Translations under genes and position numbers: made by a program
The notes under the pieces: generated by a model
What the model saw: only the letters and a program-made list of their open reading frames with translations
Database searches by the model: none
What the model was told of the DNA's origin: nothing
Shown here: one piece after another, positions 1 through 6,390 of the stretch
How positions within the stretch are numbered: position 1 is the stretch's first letter
Layout: each line of letters starts with the position of its first letter
Assembly (NCBI GenBank): GCA_947459075.1
Contig: CANHBJ010000008.1
Coordinates: 1-35,582 of the forward strand
Origin: Bacteroidota bacterium
Lineage (GTDB): Bacteria > Bacteroidota > Bacteroidia > UKL13-3
Length of the DNA stretch: 35,582 nucleotides
Direction of reading: 5' to 3'

Positions 1-131
1 AACGAGAGAAGTAAACTTTTTACCTTGTCTTCTATATCAGAAATAGAAGGTACTCTGAGTCCGGTGGCAGTTGCCCATTTCCAATCTAGTAATTGATACA
101 CAGATTGAATCCTTGCAAACTCAACACCCAT
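1..131 (-). CDS. Possible partial ORF running off the left edge, unknown function
   Basis: Reading the minus strand from an ATG at 131 gives an open frame to the window edge, beginning MGVEFARIQSVYQLLDWKW and containing the stretch TGLRVPSISDIEDKV. The amino-acid composition looks protein-like rather than random. An in-frame TGA lies two codons upstream of the ATG, inside the 7-bp tandem repeat, so the ATG is the first available start. I do not recognise the family. It could be the start of a real gene or a fragment left from a rearrangement; 43 codons are not enough to decide. Confidence 0.35.
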   Translation of the reverse strand, partial: MGVEFARIQSVYQLLDWKWATATGLRVPSISDIEDKVKSLLLS

Positions 132-177
132 AACTCATAACTCATAACTCATAACTCATAACTCAACATTCATAATT
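129..177. repeat. 7-bp tandem repeat (CATAACT)
   Basis: Five perfect consecutive copies of CATAACT occupy 129-163. They are followed by two degenerate units, CAACATT and CATAATT, reaching 177. The repeat sits just upstream of the symporter start codon at 185 and touches the start of the possible minus-strand ORF. It has no coding role on the plus strand. Short heptamer runs like this are prone to slippage. Confidence 0.9.
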
Positions 178-184
178 AAATAAA

Positions 185-1891
185 ATGAGCTTAATTGATT
201 GGATTGTTTTAATTGTAACCTTGATTGCCGTAATCGCATACGGAGTATATAAAAGTACGCACGAAAAAAACTTAGACAGTTATTTTAAAGGCAACAACTC
301 GATGAGTTGGTTTTTAATTTTAATTTCAATTATGGGCACGCAGGCTAGCGCCATAACTTTTCTCTCGGCACCTGGACAAGCCTATACCGATGGAATGCGT
401 TTTGTGCAATATTACTTTGGCTTACCTTTAGCCATGGTGGTACTTTGTATAACTTTTGTACCTATTTATCACAAGCTTAAAGTATACACTGCTTACGAGT
501 ATTTAGAACAACGATTTGATTTAAGAACACGCACCCTTACATCTATTTTATTCCTTGTTTCTCGCGGACTATCAACCGGAATTAGCATTTACGCACCATC
601 TATAATTTTATCTTCATTAATGGGATGGAACATTTATGTAACCAACCTGGTAATGGGCGGTTTATTAATTATTTACACCATTACAGGAGGCGCAAAAGCA
701 GTGGCTTACACCCAAATGCAACAGTTGTTTATAGTATTTATCGGAATGTTTTTAGCTGGATACATGGTAGTGCATTTATTACCTGATGGCGTTGGTTTTA
801 AGGATGCGCTTCAAGTAGCAGGTAAAATGGGAAAGCTGAATATTATTGAAACTAAAATTGATGTAACAGACAGTTTGTGGTGGAAAGACAAATACAATAT
901 TTGGAGTGGTTTAATTGGTGGTTTCTTTTTGGCACTCTCCTACTTTGGCACAGATCAAAGTCAGGTGGGGCGCTATTTAACAGCTAAAGATATTAAAGAA
1001 AGCAGAATAGGTTTATTGATGAATGGCTTAGTAAAAGTACCCATGCAATTTTTAATTTTATTAATAGGTGCATTGGTATTTTCGTTTTACATGTTTTATG
1101 ATGCGCCAATATTTTTTAATCAGGCACAATTAAACAAGGCAAGTGCAAAAGCCGAATATGCTTTACCTATAGCTCAAAATCAGGCCAAACACGATTCTTT
1201 AAACGTTGTATCACAAAACCAAACCAAGCAATTGGTTGATGCTATTCATAAAAACAACAGCACACAAACAGCAATAGTTCAGCATGAGTTAACAGAAACT
1301 ATAAAGCAAAAACAAGAAACAAGAAGCCAAACATTAAAGCTAATTAAACAAGCCGATAAAACTGCAGATGTAAACGACACCAACTATATTTTTTTATACT
1401 TTGTTACCCAAAACCTGCCCAAAGGTTTAATTGGCTTGTTGATTGCAGTTATATTTTTAGCTGCTTGGGGAAGCATTGCTGCTGCTTTAAATTCGTTGGC
1501 CTCATCTACTGTAATTGATGTATACAAACGTTTGTGGTACCCCAACAAAAGCAATGAGCATTACTACCACGCATCGCGATGGATCACTTTGTTTTGGGGG
1601 GTATTTTGTATAGCTACCGCCATGTTTGCCTCACAATTGGGTAGTTTAATTGAAGCTGTAAATATTTTAGGTAGTTTATTTTACGGCACTATGCTGGGTA
1701 TATTTGTGGTGGCTTTTTATATGAAAAGAATTGGTTCAAGGGCCGTTTTTTATGCTGCTATCATTGCGGAATCAGGTGTGATTGCTATTTATGTTGCAGA
1801 TATTGTTTCCTTTCTATGGTTAAACGTAATTGGATGTTTATTGGTAATGTTATTTGCACAAATCATTACATGGTTTAATAAAGCTCAGTAA
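185..1891 (+). CDS. Sodium:solute symporter (SSS family)
   Basis: This is an inner-membrane Na+-coupled transporter of the SSS (SLC5-like) family with the LeuT fold; the substrate cannot be read from sequence. It opens with a hydrophobic helix (LIDWIVLIVTLIAVIAYGVY), and the early segment MGTQASAITFLSAPGQAYTDG with the following helix is typical of the family's substrate and sodium region. About a dozen hydrophobic segments follow. Between the helix near residues 285-305 and the one near 410-430 lies a hydrophilic, Gln/Lys-rich loop of about 90 residues, which accounts for much of the 568-aa length. I believe such a loop also occurs in other Bacteroidota SSS proteins. The gene stands alone and ends before a bidirectional terminator hairpin. 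Confidence 0.88.
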   Translation: MSLIDWIVLIVTLIAVIAYGVYKSTHEKNLDSYFKGNNSMSWFLILISIMGTQASAITFLSAPGQAYTDGMRFVQYYFGLPLAMVVLCITFVPIYHKLKVYTAYEYLEQRFDLRTRTLTSILFLVSRGLSTGISIYAPSIILSSLMGWNIYVTNLVMGGLLIIYTITGGAKAVAYTQMQQLFIVFIGMFLAGYMVVHLLPDGVGFKDALQVAGKMGKLNIIETKIDVTDSLWWKDKYNIWSGLIGGFFLALSYFGTDQSQVGRYLTAKDIKESRIGLLMNGLVKVPMQFLILLIGALVFSFYMFYDAPIFFNQAQLNKASAKAEYALPIAQNQAKHDSLNVVSQNQTKQLVDAIHKNNSTQTAIVQHELTETIKQKQETRSQTLKLIKQADKTADVNDTNYIFLYFVTQNLPKGLIGLLIAVIFLAAWGSIAAALNSLASSTVIDVYKRLWYPNKSNEHYYHASRWITLFWGVFCIATAMFASQLGSLIEAVNILGSLFYGTMLGIFVVAFYMKRIGSRAVFYAAIIAESGVIAIYVADIVSFLWLNVIGCLLVMLFAQIITWFNKAQ

Positions 1892-2000
1892 TTAAGTATC
1901 TTATCTATTTACTTTACCTTTTAAAATTGACAAATATTTTATCTAATTATCTAAGTAGATTTAATTAATTTAACGTTTTAATATGAATTAGTTGCTACAA

Positions 2001-2036
2001 AAAATGGGCTACCTCGTTACCGAAGCAGCCCATTTT
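2001..2036. terminator. Bidirectional intrinsic terminator
   Basis: A perfect 10-bp stem, AAAATGGGCT at 2001-2010 against AGCCCATTTT at 2027-2036, is flanked by A-rich and T-rich sequence. It lies between the convergent symporter and DUF2911 genes and can serve both. Confidence 0.85.
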
Positions 2037-2055
2037 AATTAACATCAATGGATAA

Positions 2056-2910
2056 TTATTTCTTTTTGCCTGTACCAGCAGCTTTCCAATCTTCTAAAGC
2101 TTTTTCAACTTGCGTTTTATACCAAAAACTTTCTAAATTTTTATCGCCTAATTCTTTTGCTCTTAATGCGTATACATAAGCATCTTTAGTCATGCCTTTT
2201 GCTGCCAAAATTTGTGCTTTAACCCAATTGTTAAACCAATGGCTTTGTAGCGTTAAACTTAAGTTTACGTATTCTAATGCTTTGTTGTAATCTTTTTGAT
2301 CGAAATAGTAACGAGCAGCATTGTTGTATTGTGACCAAGTTGAACCTAGTGCTTTATCAATATTTTCTGCAGCTTGCTTACTTGTAGATAAAACTACTTT
2401 AAAGGTGATGCGTATTTTCTCCCACTCCATGTTAACAGCGGTAGACTCTTCTGTAAAATCACTGAAACTGTATTGCAAACGTTCACGACTTTCAATGGTT
2501 TTAGGTGTAACTACAAAACGAACTATATCGTTTTCTTGCTTGTATGAATCTTCAGAGGCATTTGCATCCTTATTGATAATTACCGTCCAAGTTGCGCTAC
2601 TTGGTATCATAAAAATACTGTAAGAACCTTTGCTAATTATTGCACCTTCAACTGTAACATCTTTACTAAAAGTAATTTTTGTAGCTGCGTTTGCACCTGC
2701 TCTCCATACTTTTTCAAAAGGCACTAATTCACCCCAAATATTACGACCTTTAACCGCAGGGCTGCTGTAATCAATAGTAATATCGGTTAAACCCACTTGT
2801 TGCATTACACTTGCTTTAGGGCTTGGTTGAGGCAATTGCAATTGAGCATTTGCCATAGATAACTGAAGCGCCATGGCTCCTGCTAATAATAGTTTTACTG
2901 TTTTATTCAT
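2056..2910 (-). CDS. Secreted DUF2911 domain protein
   Basis: The 284-aa protein begins with a signal peptide (MNKTVKLLLAGAMALQLSMANA, cleavage likely after residue 22). Residues of about 30-170 match my memory of the DUF2911 family: SPKASVMQQVGLTDITIDYSSP, then the GR.IWG.LVP...VWRAGANAAT region. The C-terminal 100 residues are helical and look like one or two TPR-like units (KDYNKALEYVNLSL and DAYVYALRAKELG). DUF2911 proteins are common exported proteins of Bacteroidota with no established biochemical role. It is the last of four same-strand genes, 49 bp after the SDR. A possible promoter of its own lies in that gap: TTTG, 20 bp, then TAGGTTAT. Confidence 0.85.
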   Translation of the reverse strand: MNKTVKLLLAGAMALQLSMANAQLQLPQPSPKASVMQQVGLTDITIDYSSPAVKGRNIWGELVPFEKVWRAGANAATKITFSKDVTVEGAIISKGSYSIFMIPSSATWTVIINKDANASEDSYKQENDIVRFVVTPKTIESRERLQYSFSDFTEESTAVNMEWEKIRITFKVVLSTSKQAAENIDKALGSTWSQYNNAARYYFDQKDYNKALEYVNLSLTLQSHWFNNWVKAQILAAKGMTKDAYVYALRAKELGDKNLESFWYKTQVEKALEDWKAAGTGKKK

Positions 2911-2959
2911 ATGTATTTAATTATTGTTTGATATATAACCTACTTAAGTATAAATGGTT

Positions 2960-3748
2960 TTACAAATTTGGTGTACGTCCGCCATCCACAGGCACATTAA
3001 TACCTGTAATGTAAGAGGCATATTCGCTTGATAAAAATGCGATAGCGTATGCAATTTCTTGTGGCGTTGCAAATCTACCCATAGGTATTTCGTCTGTCAT
3101 TTCTTTGCTCACCTCTTCTATGCTATGGTTTTGTTTTGATGCCTTACTTTCTATAATCTGTTTTAAACGATCGGTTGCGGTAGCCCCAGGCAATACATTA
3201 TTAACGGTAATGCCATGTGGGGCCAACTCAAAACTTAATGTTTTTGCCCAATTACCGACAGCTGCACGAATGGTATTTGATACCCCTAACCCTTTTAAAG
3301 GTGCTTTTACCGAAGTAGAAATAACATTGATAATACGACCATAACCACTGGCACGCATACCATCAACAACTGCTTGTGCCAATACTTGATTGCATAATAA
3401 ATGGTTGGTAAAAGCCGCAGTATATTCATGTAATTCTGCATCAATGGCCAAACCTGCAGGCGGGCCACCTGTGTTATTAACCAAAATGTGATATACTTTA
3501 GGTTGTTGTACTTTTTGCTGTATTTTTTCGCGTAAGTCTTCTGGCTTACTAAAATCAGCTGCAATATAATCGTGCACTTGCCCTTTAGCGGTATCTAAAT
3601 CACGTATAATACGACTAAGTATGCTTTCGTTTCTAGAAATCATAGTAACATTGGCACCCAATTGTGCCAATAACATGGCTGTTGCATTACCAATACCTTT
3701 TGTTGCGCCACACACAATGGCATTTTTTCCTGTTAAATCTATATTCAT
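2960..3748 (-). CDS. SDR family oxidoreductase with atypical catalytic motif
   Basis: This is a short-chain dehydrogenase/reductase-like Rossmann protein of 262 aa, resembling FabG-type 3-oxoacyl reductases in length and layout. The nucleotide-binding motif is GATKGIG (residues 14-20), followed by NNTGG (91-95) in place of NNAG, and VNNVLPG after the active site. Ser144 (INVISTS) is where the catalytic Ser should be. Thirteen residues later, where YxxxK is expected, the sequence reads SNTIR (157-161), so both the Tyr and the Lys are substituted. I recall other SDR-like proteins with SNxxR at this position, so it is probably a subgroup feature and not an error, but the reaction is unknown. Eight bp separate it from the upstream thioesterase gene, which implies co-transcription. 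Confidence 0.88.
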   Translation of the reverse strand: MNIDLTGKNAIVCGATKGIGNATAMLLAQLGANVTMISRNESILSRIIRDLDTAKGQVHDYIAADFSKPEDLREKIQQKVQQPKVYHILVNNTGGPPAGLAIDAELHEYTAAFTNHLLCNQVLAQAVVDGMRASGYGRIINVISTSVKAPLKGLGVSNTIRAAVGNWAKTLSFELAPHGITVNNVLPGATATDRLKQIIESKASKQNHSIEEVSKEMTDEIPMGRFATPQEIAYAIAFLSSEYASYITGINVPVDGGRTPNL

Positions 3749-3756
3749 AAAATATC

Positions 3757-4161
3757 TTAATGAAGGCTGCTAAAAAGCCTTTCTAATTTCTCTTTCTTTA
3801 ATATTTTTTGTCCTGTTTGTCCACTTGCAACCAACCGATCACCAATTTTAGCTTCAAAATTACAAATAACATGATTGCCTTCTAACCTTTCAAATGTAGC
3901 GTTAAAATTAACGGTATTACCAATTAAAGCAGGACTATGATGATTAACATGAATAAATGTTCCAATCCCTTCTTCATCTGCTTCTTTCATATCAATAACA
4001 AATAACCTACAAACCCATTCAGCATCACGGCCTAAAGCAAATGTAGCATAAACAGGATGAACCTGACCAGAATCAAAGGTGGCGGTATCAACTTGTTCAA
4101 CTGTTTTTGAGTATGTTTTTATGTCTCCGTTGTTAAATAAATCTTTCATATCAAGGTACAT
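3757..4161 (-). CDS. FlK-like hotdog-fold thioesterase
   Basis: This 134-aa single-domain hotdog protein resembles fluoroacetyl-CoA thioesterase FlK. Its layout YATFALGRDAEW then GIGTFIHVNHHSPALIG parallels FlK, and Thr40, Glu48 and His74 have the same spacing as the FlK triad Thr42/Glu50/His76, recalled from the literature. The protein probably hydrolyses a small acyl-CoA; nothing indicates fluoroacetate as substrate. The ORF starts at MYLDMKDLF, but Met5 is an equally good start because no Shine-Dalgarno sequence distinguishes them. It lies 8 bp before the SDR gene and 76 bp after the ABC exporter. Confidence 0.8.
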   Translation of the reverse strand: MYLDMKDLFNNGDIKTYSKTVEQVDTATFDSGQVHPVYATFALGRDAEWVCRLFVIDMKEADEEGIGTFIHVNHHSPALIGNTVNFNATFERLEGNHVICNFEAKIGDRLVASGQTGQKILKKEKLERLFSSLH

Positions 4162-4237
4162 TCAAAAACTAAAAAAATGCAAATCTAAAATTACTGCAAT
4201 GAACTTTGTTTAGCATTTCTAATTTAAAATTTCGTGC

Positions 4238-6064
4238 TTAAACAAAAGCCTGCATCTCACTTAGCTTGTGGTAAACTCCTTTTTGCGCAATTAAATCAGC
4301 ATGTTTACCAGTTTCTATAATTTCACCTTGTTGCATCACCACAATCATATCAGCATGTTGTATGGTACTTAGCCTATGGGCTATAACAATACTGGTTCTG
4401 TTTTTCATTAAGTTTTGAATGGCATCTTGCACCAAACGTTCACTTTCTGTATCTAAAGCAGAGGTTGCTTCATCTAAAATTAATATCGGTGGATTTTTAA
4501 GCACAGCACGAGCAATGCTTATACGTTGACGTTGCCCTCCACTTAATCTTCCCCCTCTGTCGCCAATACTGGTTTGGTAGCCATTTTCCATTTTAACAAT
4601 AAACTCGTGGGCATTGGCAATTTTTGCAGCCTCAATAACGGCTTCTTCACTTACATTATGCATACCAAACGCTATGTTGTTAAATACAGTATCATTAAAC
4701 AAAATACTTTCCTGTGTAACAATCCCCATCATGCCATTTAAACTTGCTAATTTCACATCGCGAATATCAACACCATCAATTAAAATAGATCCCTTGGTAA
4801 CATCATAAAATCTAGGTAATAAATCAGCCATGGTGGTTTTACCAGCACCACTCTGCCCTACTAGAGCTACCATTTTTCCTTTTGGTATAGTTAGATTGAT
4901 ATTTTTTAACACCTCACGTTCGGCATATTTAAAACTAACATTTTGATAAATAATACCACCTTTTAATTCTCCTAAACCAATAGCATCGGCTTTTTCGGTA
5001 ATGGTAACTTCTGTTTCTAAAATAGTAAAAATACGTTCGCCACTAGCAATACCTCGCTGTATATTAGTAATTGCCGATGATATATTTTTTGCAGGCACCA
5101 AAACTTGAGAGAACAATACAATGTATGTAATAAACTCACTTGCGTTTAATTCGCTTTGGTTATCAAGCACCAATTGCCCACCATAAAGCAATACCCCCAC
5201 AACCACACTTACTCCTAAAAACTCAGAAACGGGTGAAGCAAGCTCACGTTTATTCCACATAGATTTTAGTACATTGCGATAAGCAACATTTTGCACATCA
5301 AATTTTTGTTGCACGTATGGCTGTGCATTAAAAGCTTTGATGATGCGCACACCACTGATGGTCTCTTCTATAATACTTAAAATATTTCCTAATAATTCTT
5401 GTCCAGTTTTGGCCTGTTTGCGCAATTTGCGCGATATGGTTGTAATAATTAATCCCGAAACGGGTAATACAATAAGTGTAAACAAGGTGAGTTTTACACT
5501 CATGGTAAACAATAAAATTATGTAACCAATAATCATTAATGGCTCTCTAAAAATTACCTGAACGGAACTTACCACAGAGTTTTCAATTTCATTTACATCA
5601 TTACTCAAGCTACTCATTAAATCGCCCTTTCGTTGATCTTGAAAATAGCCAACATGCAATTGTGTTATTTTACGAAATAATCCCTCTCTAATGTTTTTAA
5701 CCACATAAGTACGCATGTTAGTTAACACGCGTTGCGACCAATATTTAAAAACGTTTGATAAAAATACAGAAACCACAATTACACCACAAACAAACTTTAA
5801 TGCACCACTTTGTCCATATAGCTTAAATATTTGATTGAAATAGTAGTTAAATATAGATTTTGCGTAATCAACATTTAATATAAACTCAGGTTTAACAATC
5901 TCTTCGGTAGCTTCAACCTTTTCAAAAATTACATTTAGCAAAGGTATGAGTAAGGTAAAGTTTAATAAGCCAAATATTACGGCAAGTATGGCCAATACAG
6001 CATATTTGGGCACAAAGCGGCTGTATGGTTTAGCAAAAGCAAGTATTTTAAAATATATTTTCAT
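4238..6064 (-). CDS. ABC exporter, fused permease and ATPase (MsbA-like)
   Basis: This 608-aa half-transporter has an N-terminal membrane domain with about six helices (residues of about 15-330) and a C-terminal ATPase. ATPase motifs are the Walker A GQSGAGKT, signature LSGGQRQR, Walker B ILILDEATSALD and the switch His in IVIAHRLST. The transmembrane domain has the exporter feature QLHVGYFQDQRKGDLMSSLSNDVNEIE. Length and organisation fit MsbA, the lipid A-core flippase, which would suit the several lipid A genes in the window, but other lipid or drug exporters of the same fold cannot be excluded. It is first in a minus-strand run of four genes and diverges from uvrA across a 326-bp gap. Confidence 0.85.
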   Translation of the reverse strand: MKIYFKILAFAKPYSRFVPKYAVLAILAVIFGLLNFTLLIPLLNVIFEKVEATEEIVKPEFILNVDYAKSIFNYYFNQIFKLYGQSGALKFVCGVIVVSVFLSNVFKYWSQRVLTNMRTYVVKNIREGLFRKITQLHVGYFQDQRKGDLMSSLSNDVNEIENSVVSSVQVIFREPLMIIGYIILLFTMSVKLTLFTLIVLPVSGLIITTISRKLRKQAKTGQELLGNILSIIEETISGVRIIKAFNAQPYVQQKFDVQNVAYRNVLKSMWNKRELASPVSEFLGVSVVVGVLLYGGQLVLDNQSELNASEFITYIVLFSQVLVPAKNISSAITNIQRGIASGERIFTILETEVTITEKADAIGLGELKGGIIYQNVSFKYAEREVLKNINLTIPKGKMVALVGQSGAGKTTMADLLPRFYDVTKGSILIDGVDIRDVKLASLNGMMGIVTQESILFNDTVFNNIAFGMHNVSEEAVIEAAKIANAHEFIVKMENGYQTSIGDRGGRLSGGQRQRISIARAVLKNPPILILDEATSALDTESERLVQDAIQNLMKNRTSIVIAHRLSTIQHADMIVVMQQGEIIETGKHADLIAQKGVYHKLSEMQAFV

Positions 6065-6390
6065 TGCAATAAGGCCTGCAATTTAACTTTTTTAGCGAAT
6101 AATTAAGCCCCAAATGGCTATGTAAAAGGTTTATAAACCCTAATTTATAAAACATAGTGCATAAATGTTTAAAGAGCATGTTACGTGCTTAGGTAATATA
6201 AATAAAACACCTAATTCTTGGTTTGAAAGTTATTTAACAATATAATATAATAGCATATTACAAGTTATTTGCCAATAAAGTATCTTAAGTACTTAATTAA
6301 GTATAAATGCACAAAACAAAAGCAACCATTCAAACCTTATTAATTTGTACTATTGCATTAGCTGTAAAGCAACATTATTAAAGCAGGCAA
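6065..6390. promoter_or_regulatory. Divergent intergenic region msbA-like/uvrA with a 14-bp palindrome
   Basis: This AT-rich 326-bp gap holds no recognisable gene. TACTTAATTAAGTA at 6290-6303 is a perfect 14-bp palindrome. A TTTG at 6268-6271 lies 19 bp before the left end of the palindrome, where a Bacteroidota -33 element would be, although the matching -7 sequence (TACTTAAT) is poor. A 24-codon ORF (6307-6381, starting MHKTKATIQTLL) lies between the palindrome and uvrA; I cannot support it as a gene. Any operator function of the palindrome is inferred. Confidence 0.4.

Noticed and set aside
310-1380. Hydrophilic loop of the symporter as a novel fused domain
   Set aside because: The 90-residue Gln/Lys-rich segment has no fold signature, and I recall similar loops in other Bacteroidota SSS transporters.
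2321-3564. ORFs 2321..2623 (+), 3105..3344 (+) and 3307..3564 (-)
   Set aside because: They lie inside the DUF2911 and SDR genes in other frames and have no recognisable domain; they are shadows.
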